Part shown: positions 1 to 11,547 of the stretch, one piece after another
Layout of the letters: every line of letters starts with the position of its first letter
Position numbering within the stretch: position 1 is the stretch's first letter
Source: Picocystis sp. L7
Lineage: Eukaryota > Chlorophyta > Picocystophyceae > Picocystales > Picocystaceae
Reading direction: 5' to 3'
Assembly (NCBI GenBank): GCA_020975725.1
Contig: QXJR01000029.1
Location: forward strand, 124,001-188,000
DNA length: 64,000 nucleotides
The notes under the pieces: generated by a model
The model's database searches: none
What the model was told of the DNA's origin: nothing
Seen by the model: the letters and a program-made list of their open reading frames with translations, nothing else
Translations under genes and position numbers: made by a program

Positions 1-383
1 ATGCGGTCTCCAATCATGGCAGCCGATCCGTGTGCCCAGCAGCTTCCGCAGTACTTGGGGATGTGTTGGTTCACATCTTGCAGCACGAAGTTCTGCGTGT
101 GGTGGGAACATCCTTTGCCCACTGTAGTGGCTCTCCAATCGAAGTTCTTCGGCATTTTTTTCCTGGCCAACCTGGCCTTGGCATCTGGATGGAGAGGTTC
201 CACCTCCCACGGGCTCTGCATGGAAGACGGATGATCCAGACGTGCACCTCTTCGGAAGCACGCATGGGCACTTTTTTCCTTGGACGGTTCAGGCACCTTC
301 GGTTGGCGTGGGTCCATCTCCACCCCTCCAATCACCGCCATCCATGCTGTCCACAGCACCACCACGTACGTTCCACCGCCCAT
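1..383 (-). CDS. CTSZ: Cathepsin X/Z-like cysteine protease, N-terminal part (runs off the left edge)
   Basis: A lysosomal or vacuolar papain-family (C1) protease; cathepsin X/Z acts mainly as a carboxypeptidase. Translated from the ATG at 383, the frame stays open for about 127 codons to the window edge. It begins with a hydrophobic signal peptide (MGGGTYVVLWTAWMAVIGG), followed by a short propeptide with CFRRG, which resembles the cathepsin Z propeptide. The mature start is marked by PKNFDWR. The segment NQHIPKYCGSCWAHGS carries the HIP motif typical of cathepsin X/Z and the catalytic Cys in CGSCWAHG. The stretch between FDWR and NQHIP is several residues longer than in animal cathepsin Z. 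The catalytic His and Asn lie outside the window. No intron is visible in this part. Family assignment is firm; localisation is inferred from the signal peptide. Confidence 0.88.
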   Translation of the reverse strand, partial: MGGGTYVVVLWTAWMAVIGGVEMDPRQPKVPEPSKEKSAHACFRRGARLDHPSSMQSPWEVEPLHPDAKARLARKKMPKNFDWRATTVGKGCSHHTQNFVLQDVNQHIPKYCGSCWAHGSAAMIGDR

Positions 384-3300
384 ACTCCTTTCGTCTCGTT
401 TCCAACGAAATTCTCCCGAAACACAACGCGATCGAAGCACAACACAATCGAAACACCGGAAGAAGGGCAACGGCTAGTCGAGGGACCCAACCCTACCGCT
501 TCTGAACCACTCTCACGTGTTCGGGGACGTACGTCTGGTTCCCTTCCTTCGGGAACGGACGGGAAAAGATCCCAAGGATGGATTTCAGACGGCATTCGTG
601 GGGCTGGAAGACATCCGTGGAAAACGAAGGAAAACTGATCGACCAGGGCACAGCTTGTTCAAGTGGGTCCCCCCTCTTTGGAAGAAGAATGCCGTGTCCA
701 ACTCGACGGGGATGGGCCTTGTAAATACTGCTTCGACCCAAGAGCATAAGGATAAGGTTCCATGTGAGGTGCACGGAAGGAAGGCCCACACCTCTGGCAT
801 GCGAGCTCGGGTGAAGAATACCATGACAAATGTCCAAGATCGAACAAACATTTCATTTCTTTGTGTCCACAATACCTAAGATTCAAAGAAGAAACACCTC
901 CAAAAAGGCGTTACAAGTAAGAGGGCATGGGTTTGAATCTCTCATGCTAGATACAAAGGCGAAGGGCTTGATGTAATTCTAACGGCACGTGCAAAACTAT
1001 TGAGAAGAGCAATGCACCATGGCAAAAATGCTGCACATGTATGTGCCAGTGAAAAGGATCAACAATAGCTAAAGAGTTCTTGCAATTGTAAGGGTTGATT
1101 GGCTTGTTGCTTGTTGTTAAGTGAAAGTAGATCATACAACAACCCAACTCTCCGTCCATTCACGTGCGGAGAAGATTCCACGCTACTTCGGGCGGGGAAG
1201 AACCAATGCGCTCTCAGTGCTAAGAATAAGAAGATTCTTATTCAAATACAAGATCCTGTGAGAACCCCTATGTGGATTTGCCTTGAGTTGTGTTGTTTCC
1301 AGGCCCTGTTGGCCATGATATTTGGCATGTAAAGATCTCTTGGCACACGTGATGCCCAACCCAATGGTTGAGATCCATTGCTATGATGGGCAAGGGTTGT
1401 TGGAGCTCTCTTGACCGCCCGACCATCTGAAGGCAAGACCTCTGAATTGGAGGATCCTCGATCCAGCACCTTGTTGACTTTGGATATCGTGGTGGGGACC
1501 AACCTCTACATAGGGACCGGGGATTCATCCAAAATGACCAAGGTGAAAGCCTTTCTTCAACTATACGAGAAGGACGACCCAAGCATAAGCTTGCACGAAT
1601 TATTTATGGGGCTGTCGAGTGTTTGACCTTGGGTGGCGGGTAGTTGAAAGCTTCTCGTAGGAGGGGTGTGAGACTCATGGTGCATTTCGCATTCTTTCAA
1701 GATGCGTTGCCAAAGACATTATCTATGGTCAGTAGTATAACATTTGGATCTTGCTTGGTGTCTTCAATGCTTTCTAGCATTACTATCTGGAGAGATGTAC
1801 AAGCTACTTTTCAAAGCAAATTGCATGATTTAAGGATCCCGCGATTTGGAGGTCATGCAATTAATGTGCCATCTAAAAACGAAGACATGGCCTCGCATGT
1901 TTGGTTTGCATGCAAGTCGGCTTGCAACCAGATTTCGTGTGACGCAAAAGGAGCGATCGATATTTTGAGATTCTATCCTACACTTGCATAATCAATCACG
2001 CCCAAATGATACATGTAAGCGTGCGAGATAATGTCAAGTGTACGTCCATCATCAAAGTGTGGTAGTGGTGCCCTCAATTGGTGGCTCACAATGAGCAGGC
2101 TTTCCAACAAGACACCTACGCATTGATTGCATGCTACCTCGTACAACATGCAAGTGCAAAGAACTTTTGAAAAAGATCAGTCGCAACGCCGAGCAATAGC
2201 CATTGTGTATAGTCCGAATGTCACGCCGCGGCAAATATAAGCAATCGCACCCTTTGTATATGACTCCAAACCAACTTCCGTTGTTGCATAACCGAAGAGG
2301 TTGAGTTCTCCAAGGTCATCTTTGAGTGGTTGAAGTAAATGTAAGGCATACTTTTCAAATTGCCTTTTCCCAGATAAAACAATTCCTTGGAAAGAGTTAC
2401 CGCAATGTATACGACGAGGGTGACGACTGGACAAATCTCTTAACTGTGCAAATTGGCGTATATGTGTCTCGATTTCCACGTCAATTGTTTCCTATCATGG
2501 TTAGAATATGTGATCATTCCATCATTAGCCTCCTCCATGTAATAGAAGTGGATTTGGGGACGAGAAGATGCCCTTTATGCAAGATTCCAAATTAGCACTA
2601 GGTAGCATTGGAAAGTAAACCGTGATGCATGAGCAAGACGGACAACCATTTGTACGTTTTGAACGTTAGCTCTCGTTTTCTACCACCGCCCCTTTGCCCA
2701 TCGTCGTTGGCCTTTCCGTGCTTCACCAAAAACTGATCATGCCTGGATGCAATCGATTACCGTCTCCTCTTTCCTCGTAACACCACACTTGTTCTATAAT
2801 TTTACCACATTTACCCTCATCGTCTTGAGTAGAGGAATCATAAGATTCCGATGGCCACATTGAAGGAACAAGGCAGAAGCGTGGAAATGAGCAACATTGT
2901 CTCCAACTGTAACAAACGCTCCCCAAAGAGTCTCGTATTCCGGACCACCAACCAAATTCTAGATTGTGTCTACTTGCATGTCCAAGGCGTCAATGTGTTA
3001 TAGGAAAGCCAAAGAAAACAATAACGTTTTGTACGGTTGTTGTTTGTACGACAAATAGACAAGGAATACCATGCAACTGTGTTAGGACCTTTGTGTCTCG
3101 TGGTCAAGTTGCGCCAGTTGGACTTTCTTGGTATGCGACTCGGGAGTACTTAGGTGTAATATTGTCGATGCCAAGTTTTCGCTCGTACCACATTGCCTGT
3201 CAATAGCTAGATGTTGTGTGTATCTGCCGCTTGCTCCACCGTTCTCGAGTGCTTCCGCAATGACACCCAAATGGTATCCACTAGTCGTGGAACTCTTGAG

Positions 3301-4072
3301 TCTAGCGGGGATAATTAGGGACACCTTCTCAAAGCACTTCCTTCCTTCAACATGTAAGGTCGAAGTGCCGCTCGTGACCGCTTGTGGCTTCGTGCGTTAC
3401 CCCTAAATTCAACATAACGCCTAATAGAAAATCATCTCACGAAGCATTGTTCTAGTTTGACTTTGGACTAGGCATTCGAATTCATACCCCTTGTATTAGG
3501 ATGCAATCCAAGCTAGGCTAAATTGGGAATGAGCCAAAACAAACACTCCAAACATGTCAAGACAGAAAGCTTGACCATCCATAACGGCTAGCCGGCCTCT
3601 CTTGCGCCGTTAGATCGAGGACCGCGTTGAGACGAGCAAGTCTACCAAGGGAAACTCCAAGATTGATGTACCTCGTTGAACTCGCTCGATGCGCGTACCC
3701 AAAGCGTGCGCGCGTGTCGCAACAAACTCTCATTTGCGTTACGATGATTGAACGGCCTCCCTTCCAGAAGCTTCTCCCGCCGCCCTGACCACGTCGACGT
3801 TGTGAGACGCATCGTGTCCACTCGCGTAGAATGTTGATCGTTCCCGAAGTGAACGAAGGCGTTGGACCACTCCCATCCCGTTGGACCTGCTTTCGCCAAC
3901 CACGGCGTCGGACCTGAACCTCCACGTCTGGGGCTCCTTTGAAAGGGAAGGAATCCCATGGTCATCTCAACAAGGAGCCCGTTCAATCTCTCGTGAGAAG
4001 GGGATCGGGTCTGGGTCGAGTCGGACGATTCCTTCGACGGGGGTTGGCTGCACCTGGTTTCCTGGTTTTCGA
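384..4072. other. Intergenic stretch without a recognisable gene
   Basis: Only short overlapping frames with no recognisable protein motif occur on either strand. The first few hundred bases are GC-richer and probably hold the upstream region of the protease gene. The last few hundred bases probably hold that of the DCAF15-like gene. Between them the DNA is AT-richer. I see no repeat, RNA gene or transposon end that I could defend. Confidence 0.5.
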
Positions 4073-4105
4073 ATGGATTCGTCTCGTTTCCCATTTCGAA
4101 AAGTT

Positions 4106-5719
4106 ATGCCTGCACGACGACAACGAAGACGCGATACGCAATTGCATCTCCAAATCTTGGAACGAGAATGTGGAAGGAGGAAGATGCGTCGACCGTACAG
4201 CTCAGTGCCCAAGAGGTTGCGTGTGCCAGCTGCGAAGCTGGCGCACTGCGATCCAGGTTGGATCCAAGCGGTGCTGCTTGGATTCACCAGAGATGGACAA
4301 CACCTGCTCACCTATTCCACGAGACCATTGCCACCCTGTTCACACGTACATCACGAGAGGATCCAAGGGCATCCGAGGTCCAATGCGTCGGATGGGAACG
4401 AAACGCATGACCAAACCATCGGACGACGAACACGACAACAGCAGGGACACGTCCAAGGGCAGAACGAAGCCGATGCCGATCCCTACCAACAGTACGAGCT
4501 CCAAATCTGGTCCTTGCACATGAACCAAATGCACACACGTAGAATTTTCCAGGTGCCACTGTTTCGAGCTTCCTCCCGGATGGCCGATGGCGAACCTGCA
4601 CCTCTGTGGGAGACGGGGGACGAAAGACTACGCATCACCACTTGCGAGACTCCGTGCAGAAGGCTTCTCCTCGTGCATGCGAGGGACGAAGCCGCATACG
4701 GAAGCTCAAAGGAAGGGACACATCAAATCACCATCGTTCCTTCTCCACTGGGTTGGGAACGTAAGGTGGTTCCCACCCACGCCTTGCACATATGCTATCA
4801 CACCACCACACCGCACCCCCCCTTCCATCCTGCACTCTGCTTCCTGCCACCTCGTTGGTTGCTCATTAATACCGGAACGGGGCTTCATGTTGTACGCATT
4901 TCTGTTTGTAGAAAGCGAGTGGATGCTGCAGACTTTCCACTGCTTCAAGGTCCCTGCTGCGAACACCTGGACGCTGCCCTCACCGAAATAAAGCAAAACG
5001 ACCCGACCGCTGTTCACAGTCAAGTAAGGTCCCTGCATGCAGATTTCAGTGCCGAAAGCGAACACTCTTCTTCTGTTCCTTTGGAAGACAAAGACAGTGT
5101 GTTTGTGCATCCATCGATCCGTTGTGTGCAACACTTTGACATTGAAATGTTTGTCTGCAGTAAGCTGACTGCGCAGACGAGCGCTGGATACCGACTGTCT
5201 GACTACGAACTGCTGCCCGTCTTCCTGACGCCTACATCGGATACCGCTTGCTCTGGCTTTGAGAACGCTCACGAAAATTCGGAGAATGATTCTCCTTACC
5301 AACATTCAGAAGGTACCTCGATTCTTCTTGTCGCTGCATTGTTGACACCGACTGAGCAATTGAAGCAATCCTGCCAAATCAGTGGCAGTAAATCTCCGTC
5401 AGCACGAGCTATTGCACTGTTGGTAGCACTAACCATACCTAGCTGCAAGTCGGAGGTGTTGAGAACTGTTGAGTTACCACGTTCCTGTAACCAACACAAA
5501 GCGAGCTCCGCGGAGATACAATGGAGCTCTTCCTCTCTCCGTGCTGCAGCACGTCAGCATGCATCCCTATTACGCCGGCGATATAGCATCCCAAGATCTA
5601 ATAACAGCCTTCCTTTCACTCTTTCCAATGCCAGTGTTTTGGACACAGGCCAATCCTTGAATGCCATTTTCAATCATGCATTCCCTGAGTGCATTCTCGG
5701 CTATGCGTCAAGCTCGTGA
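4106..5719 (+). CDS. DCAF15-like protein (DCAF15 WD40 domain), putative CRL4 substrate receptor
   Basis: DCAF15 proteins bind DDB1 and present substrates to the CUL4 ubiquitin ligase. The 537-residue product matches animal DCAF15 in order, though weakly in identity. A basic start (MPARRQRRRDTQLHLQILER) corresponds to the DCAF15 N-terminal helix. VLLGFTRDGQHLLTYS matches the FLGFSKCGRYVLSYT strand. YELQIWSLHMNQ and LRITTCETPCRRLLLV follow. Then comes a segment with YHTTTPHPPFHPA and LLINTGTGLHVVRISV, equal to the YPFPTFQPAF...LLNTSYSLVACAVSV region. A later RLSDYELLPVFL resembles the C-terminal SDYDIVILEV. The frame is also open upstream, with an ATG at 4073; I prefer 4106 because the similarity starts there. 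About 60 residues after LTYS look like an insertion or an undetected intron. A DET1-type relative is the main alternative. Convergent with the EF-hand gene. Confidence 0.55.
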   Translation: MPARRQRRRDTQLHLQILERECGRRKMRRPYSSVPKRLRVPAAKLAHCDPGWIQAVLLGFTRDGQHLLTYSTRPLPPCSHVHHERIQGHPRSNASDGNETHDQTIGRRTRQQQGHVQGQNEADADPYQQYELQIWSLHMNQMHTRRIFQVPLFRASSRMADGEPAPLWETGDERLRITTCETPCRRLLLVHARDEAAYGSSKEGTHQITIVPSPLGWERKVVPTHALHICYHTTTPHPPFHPALCFLPPRWLLINTGTGLHVVRISVCRKRVDAADFPLLQGPCCEHLDAALTEIKQNDPTAVHSQVRSLHADFSAESEHSSSVPLEDKDSVFVHPSIRCVQHFDIEMFVCSKLTAQTSAGYRLSDYELLPVFLTPTSDTACSGFENAHENSENDSPYQHSEGTSILLVAALLTPTEQLKQSCQISGSKSPSARAIALLVALTIPSCKSEVLRTVELPRSCNQHKASSAEIQWSSSSLRAAARQHASLLRRRYSIPRSNNSLPFTLSNASVLDTGQSLNAIFNHAFPECILGYASSS

Positions 5720-5877
5720 CAGGAAGCTTTGGTTTGCTTGCCATGTGATGAGAAGTAAGTATGATGTGCTTCAGCCTGCGAAAGTATTTTTCTCGGAGTT
5801 GGGGAATAGTGGTAATGGATTTTCAGGCGAAATGAATGGAAACGGATGTTACATCTGCTCAAAACTGTCTTGGATGA

Positions 5878-6478
5878 TTATCGTTTCAGTGCAATAGCAG
5901 CCTTGATCACATCACCAAATGCTGTAAGCACTGGAGACAGCATGGAAACAGGAATGATTTTGACCAATGGACCGATCAGGGGCTGTTTCTTCAGCGTTCG
6001 TTTCATGGTCGATGCACACAAGGGTGCAAGGGCCACTTTGATGAGCATGCTTCCGCCCACTCTCTGCATCAGTTTCTGTGGCGTATCAGCTAGAAAATGA
6101 GCGACAAAATCGTGGAATTCACCCTTGTCCAGACCTCTGCTGTCCCGATCGAACCTCCTGTACCATTCCAGGCATGCTTCTTTGGTTGGAGGTTCATCCC
6201 AACCTGGAATGTGGTGGTTGACCATACTGTACACCATCATCACTGCGTCATGCAGTTCCCTTTCATCCAGGTGACCACTTGCATCTTTGTCAACCTGTTT
6301 CGTCCCGTTACCACGATTCACGTCAGCTCAACGCAGACAAGCTTAATTTGTGCACACTTCCCGCCATTTTCGCAGGGATCGTTCATAGGCTTTTGCCTTC
6401 GACCTGGCAATATTTCGTGCCAATATCCACTCTCACCTTGTCAAACACTTGATCCGTAAACTTCTTCATCCATTGCAT
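5878..6478 (-). CDS. EF-hand protein, two exons
   Basis: A 152-residue calcium-binding protein, spliced from exon 1 (6437-6478) and exon 2 (5878-6294). The splice joins FDK to VDKDASG and so completes the helix before the first EF-hand; without it, exon 2 has no ATG and an in-frame stop lies just upstream. The first loop, DKDASGHLDERE (residues 16-27), has all canonical ligands. The second, DRDSRGLDKGE, is one residue short and probably binds calcium poorly. The C-terminal third has hydrophobic stretches (GGSMLIKVALAPL and the region after QPLIGPLVKIIP) that could be membrane-associated. The frame stays open for more than 50 codons upstream of 6478 without another ATG, so a further 5' exon is possible. 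Partner and pathway are unknown. Confidence 0.75.
6295..6436 (-). other. Spliceosomal intron of the EF-hand gene (142 nt)
   Basis: Donor GTGAGAGT after AAG, acceptor AACAG, and a CTGAC branch-like site at 6322-6326 whose A lies 28 nt before the end of the intron. Splicing keeps the frame and restores a canonical EF-hand start. Confidence 0.75.
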
Positions 6479-9400
6479 CGTTGCTGGTTGATACGAGGAA
6501 AAAACTTGCCGTGTCTGCTTTTCACCCTCTGCAACGTCTTGGACGTCGAATCCTGGGACTTCGTAGAGGTGTACGGGGTCGACGGTTCTCCCAACCGGAA
6601 TCGAATGGATGGACTGGGTCGACCCTACGACGCTCCCAATCTACTCAATCGGATAGCTGGTGATTCCTATCGGACATCCCAGGGTCGATCCATCCGAACT
6701 GAATGAATCCGTCAAAGGGGATTTCTTTGTGTCCTGGACGCATACAAAGGAACACAACGATGGCGACTCCTGGTACCGTGCATCGTTGAGGCGCACCTGC
6801 TGATTTCGGGTCAAGGCGGTTTCCTTGGGGTGCGGTCTAGTACTTCATGCACAACCTTTAACCGTATGCTTGTCTATTGCAAATGCGGTGCGCTCATAGC
6901 ATGACCAACGAAAGTGTCACCTTCTTCAAAAGGATACAATCTTGGGCCGTTTCGGACCCTGCATAGAGTTTGAGTTTGAACGTCTTTGCGTCTTTGCAAT
7001 TGGTGCTCATCTATGGAGACGTTTTCTACAATACAATTCTGGTTGTACCCATGGTGTATTTTACTGTATGCATATCCTCGAAGATACAGTCTCGAAACTA
7101 CAAATCGACGTGTGCTTATGGTCCATTCGCTGTAAAGATCGACGTCTTTGATCATGGAAGAACGCAATAACACTTTCACAAGTTGTGCTACGTTCGTTTC
7201 GAAAGAACACAACCAAGCCGTTCAATCTGAAAAACATGGTTGAGTCTCTCAAGGCCAAATGGGAAAGCCGTACCTCGAGAAGCATACCTATTTCGCTAGC
7301 TTGCTTCATGTCACGAAAGCACCACTTGCGGACATCAACGAGTACACGTCGTGGCACGTGACAACAACCTTCTCTTAAAGCAGGGGTTCGATTAAAAGCG
7401 ATCTCCTTCAAATGCGCAATAGGTTTCATCCAATCTCGACGTCTTGATTTGACCGCCCCAAGCAAGATAAGATTAAGGAGTGTTACGGCTCGTGCAAGAG
7501 CTGTAAAGCGAGGGAACCATAGGTCGACGTCTTAAACGTGCTCTTAAGATCGGGAGACGACGCAAGAGTGCTTTCTTTACTTGTAAACTGATAAATCTAC
7601 TCACGGAAACAGAATTATCTTCTTCCCCGAGTCCATTGCAAGATGTTACACCTTCCTAGGTTACCCTCCCCATGGAGTGTTTTCTCCTTCCTCGACATTA
7701 CATGTACAAATGCAGACAAATAGTCCTCGAGTCAGAGTACTAATTGTACCTTTTTGGAGAATCACCGCCGAGGATGACCTTGATGACCCATGTAGAGGAG
7801 TCATCGGTCTTTGTAATGAACAAGTCCTACTCAAGGCCTCCGACCCACGCGCCGTCCTCATGCCGTCCGCGTTTGGGCACCGTCGGAGCACTCAAGGAGC
7901 CGTTTCTTCGCCAAGCATCCGAGTTTGTCTCACCTCTCCTTCGTGGGACCAAGTGTATACGATCACTTTTCTAGTCCTCCAAAGATCGAGAGTGGAACAC
8001 AAGACCCTCTAAGCACTTGCCCTATCCGATCCTACATCTCCACCAAATGAGGGGTTTTCTAGCTTGGAGAGGACCAATGGGGATCTAGTAATAAGATTCT
8101 TTCCTACACACTTGGGGATCCGGGTATCCTCCCATGGGTAAGCTCACAAGGAAGCTTTGGATAGCCTCAAAATGCGTTTTCCTAAACTCGTCCCTCTCTA
8201 TGCCCAAGGGTCATTTTCTCATGATGTTCCCGTTTTTACCCTAGGCTCCCTTTCAAAACAGAGAGAGCCATACCCCCCTCGTACAACTGAAAATGCCACT
8301 TCAATTGTGTTTCGATCAGCAAAGTAGTGATGCAGAGATGTAGAGATAATAGAGATGATAGAATGGAGTCTTAAATTAGGTGTGAAAGTTAAGGCTAATC
8401 CGACCGCTTGAGCGTACCTAGGGCGTTCTATTAAGAAAAGATGAATTCCAAACTTGATGTACCATCCGAAGCATTGGCGGAAGCTTATTGAAAGAATTGA
8501 TGAGAATTGGAAAGCCGTCTGCAAATACTTTGTACCGATGGTCAACCGATTGACAATGGGTTAGATTTACGACGAGACCAACAAAGTACTCATGTACTTT
8601 GTTGAGCAAATTTGGGTAACAAGGTGATGTGGAGTGGACACAAGGACAAAGGTGAGCGTGTGACTTTCAAACTTGAAAATACTTTGCTTTAGCTCACTCA
8701 TGAAGGGGGCTCTTGGATCACGTTCTCCACTCGTTGCGCTATGACCGTCTATTGTTTGCCTTTAACACCGGAAGTGGCTCATCGTCTTCACGGTTCAGAA
8801 AGAAATAGACACGTAACATCCTCTTATACACCCGTCTATATGTCTTGGCAATTGTGCTACTCTCTCAATACTAGATATATGGTATCTCGATCGTTTTCAT
8901 ATTGGTCGATTTGCATTGAATGTTTTCGTCTTCATATGATCATTTGGTGGGGGCAAGAAGGAGATTCGCATGCGGTCAACTTGGAACATCAATCATCGAG
9001 CAATTGGCTTTCAAGTAATGAAACACCTACTAGCTCGCGCATGGTTGGTTTCCTAGCTTGTGCACCTAACTTTGACTACCTTGAGAAATGGCTCTTTCCC
9101 ACATATTGCAAGCTCCCTCGCCTTTTTAGCCCTACATTTGCTAGGAAAACATATGAAATATAGAGTGATTCAACATGTGACGGATCGTCCTTGAATGCTT
9201 TTCGTGAGGGAAGTACATTTAGCTAGGAAAGAATCGACCACGATGAACCAAAGCCCACTAATGCGTCCTAGAAATTCCTAGAGGGACCTCATTATTTTTG
9301 TGCTTTATGTATTGTATTACGTAAGCTAATACCCTTTGTTTGTAATCTTCTAGAACAAAACGATTGATTTCTATGGTTGTTTCCTACTACGTGTATCATT

Positions 9401-10461
9401 GAATTAGTGAAATTGGAAGTTTTGATGCTCGTGTGTAATGAAGGTCATGTTATTATTACAAGGTCCGTGCTTGGGGGTGCATGTCCTTCACAAGGAAGAT
9501 GGATTGTTGACGCACCGATTGCACAATGTTTCATCACCTTGACGAATAGCAGGGTCTAAATCGAGAATGCGATGCACATCATTGCGTTTGTAATAGTATC
9601 ATGGTCAAAACACTCACAATCGAGGTGTGTAACTACCTTCTTTGTAATACTATTCTTCTATTTCTTGATGAATTTACTTTTTGAGCAAGATAGCAATGAT
9701 GGGCAAATTCATGCGTGTTCCTTCGAGAGTTGTGTCAATGTCAAAGCTCTTGAAGGCAACATCGTGTGACTATCATCTCCTCTGCAACAACTTGTAAGAA
9801 ATGCGGAAGGATTTTGTTTGCTCTTTAAGAGAGCTTCATGCATGCCCGTCTCATTGTGCCGTACATGGACGACGGGGCAACTAGGTAAGATAGATCTATA
9901 AGCCGGTGTTACATTGAGGATCAATTGACTAGCCCAAGGGAAAACGGAAAGCGACCACGAGCCCCGCAATCGCATACCTTTGCATCCAAGAAACAGTGCA
10001 TCCACAAAAAGAGACAAGATAACATGAATGGGAACAACACGGACGACACAGGGGCCATTTAATTCCAAATCTTGCCAGTGAAACAATTGCTCCACCGAAC
10101 CAGCAGGCCAAGGCTAGACCCTTCCTACAAGCTTAAGCCATGTGTCAACTGCACGGCTTTTGGATCCAGCTATTACCGCCCATGATGCATATATGAAGCA
10201 CTACGCAACAACAAATCGAAACCATGAACAATTTAGCTGTTCAAGAGACACAATTGCCATACAATGTTGAAACGAAGCTGCACCCAACACTTCTGGGACC
10301 TGGAGTGTCCCAGCCAGCATTCCATTTTGCCCTCAACTCGGGGGATTCTTAATTCAACAATCTCTAAGTACGTGTGATGGTAGGCTCTTCATACAGAGAC
10401 AAAGGATTGCACATTAATGCACAGATATTAAAACTGCGCTTTCTAGTGACACATCTTCTAC
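6479..10461. other. Intergenic stretch without a recognisable gene
   Basis: About 4 kb of moderately AT-rich DNA with only short frames. Around 9.7-10.1 kb the minus strand weakly recalls a decayed PIF/Harbinger-type transposase (a segment like RYAIAGLVVAFRFP), but stops interrupt it and I do not call it. No RNA gene or terminal repeat was found. The 300 bp next to 10461 would hold the 3' end of the DnaJ transcript. Confidence 0.45.
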
Positions 10462-11547
10462 CTAGCTTGGCAATGCTTGTTTGATCAAAGCCTTCTGCTC
10501 ATCTGTAAGCCGTCGAGGAAAGTCTGCGTCTACCTGGATGCGCAAATTACCACGTGCACCAGGTATGCGTGTGATTGGCATGCCTTCACCCTGGAGCACT
10601 TTCTCCGAACCAGGAGGTGTCACATCTGTAAACGTCACGGATAAAGGCCGATCATCTAGCGATTTCAGGTTCAGTTTAAACCCAGTCAAGGCCTTGCTTA
10701 GCGACACCTTGCAGCGGTAGACTAAGTCATCACCCTCCCTCTTGAAATACGCATGAGGCTTCTCGCCAATTACGAAGACAACATCTGCCGGAGCCATGCC
10801 TGGTCTCTCATCCCCTTTACCAGCAAATGTCACTTTGGTCCCAGCTTTCCAACCTGGCTTCACGGTGACGGTCACCACCTCTGACTGCTGCCTGGACATG
10901 CCATTTGCGTCGTACACAGTGCGGGTGATCTTCAGCTTCCTTTCAACCCCAGTGTAAAGTTCCTCTAGACTAAGCATGAGCTTATGCTGCGATGCCGGAG
11001 CTTTCCTCTTGGCTCCAGGATGGAATGCTTCAAACATCTCTTCATCGCTATCTGCACCGAAGCTTGGAAAGCTACCTGCCCTCCGTGAGCCCATCCCTTG
11101 CCTTGCCGAACCAAACCGGCCGCCTGATGTCCCAGCCCCTCCTGTTGGATAGAAGTTCGAGAATCCAGCCCCTCCTCCTGCACCACCACCAAAGAACTGT
11201 TCAAATATTTTTTCCGCTTGCCTTTGATCGAACGAGTAGGATTGATACCCCCCCCCTTGTTGTCCGCCCATGGGGAAGCCTCCACCACCTTGTCCACCGG
11301 CTCCTTGCGGAGGCGCTCCCGATTTGAGGCCTTCTTCACCATATGCGTCATATACTTGTTTCTTCTCTGGATCGGACAGAACGTCGTAGGCTTCTCCGAC
11401 TTCCTTGAACTTGGCTTCGGCCCTTTCACGGTTGGAGGGGTTTTTGTCCGGATGCCATTTGACGGCCAGCTTCCGGTACGCCTTTTTCACTTCGTCTTCG
11501 CTGGCTCCTTTCTGCAACCCCAAGATTTGGTAGTAATCTTTCCCCAT
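10462..11547 (-). CDS. Class B (type II) DnaJ/Hsp40 co-chaperone
   Basis: A cytosolic or nuclear Hsp40 that stimulates Hsp70 ATPase and delivers unfolded clients; closest in architecture to DNAJB1/DNAJB4 and yeast Sis1. The 361-residue product starts [11 protein letters not shown], has a complete J domain (about residues 3-67) with the HPD motif at 32-34, and a long Gly/Phe-rich linker (about 75-165). Two C-terminal substrate-binding domains follow, with typical class B motifs such as [16 protein letters not shown] and [19 protein letters not shown]. There is no Cys-rich zinc domain, which excludes class A. The frame extends six codons upstream only through GTG, so the ATG at 11547 is chosen. 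No intron is visible. Confidence 0.93.
   Translation of the reverse strand: MGKDYYQILGLQKGASEDEVKKAYRKLAVKWHPDKNPSNRERAEAKFKEVGEAYDVLSDPEKKQVYDAYGEEGLKSGAPPQGAGGQGGGGFPMGGQQGGGYQSYSFDQRQAEKIFEQFFGGGAGGGAGFSNFYPTGGAGTSGGRFGSARQGMGSRRAGSFPSFGADSDEEMFEAFHPGAKRKAPASQHKLMLSLEELYTGVERKLKITRTVYDANGMSRQQSEVVTVTVKPGWKAGTKVTFAGKGDERPGMAPADVVFVIGEKPHAYFKREGDDLVYRCKVSLSKALTGFKLNLKSLDDRPLSVTFTDVTPPGSEKVLQGEGMPITRIPGARGNLRIQVDADFPRRLTDEQKALIKQALPS

Noticed and set aside
905-960. tRNA-like T-arm (GGGTTTGAATC) near 930
   Set aside because: I could not build an acceptor stem, anticodon arm or D-arm around it.
3881-4105. N-terminal extension of the DCAF15-like frame from 3881
   Set aside because: It begins with TTG rather than ATG, and its residues match nothing in DCAF15.
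9709-10095. Possible PIF/Harbinger-type transposase remnant on the minus strand
   Set aside because: Only one short block looks similar, stops interrupt it, and no terminal inverted repeats or flanking duplications were found.
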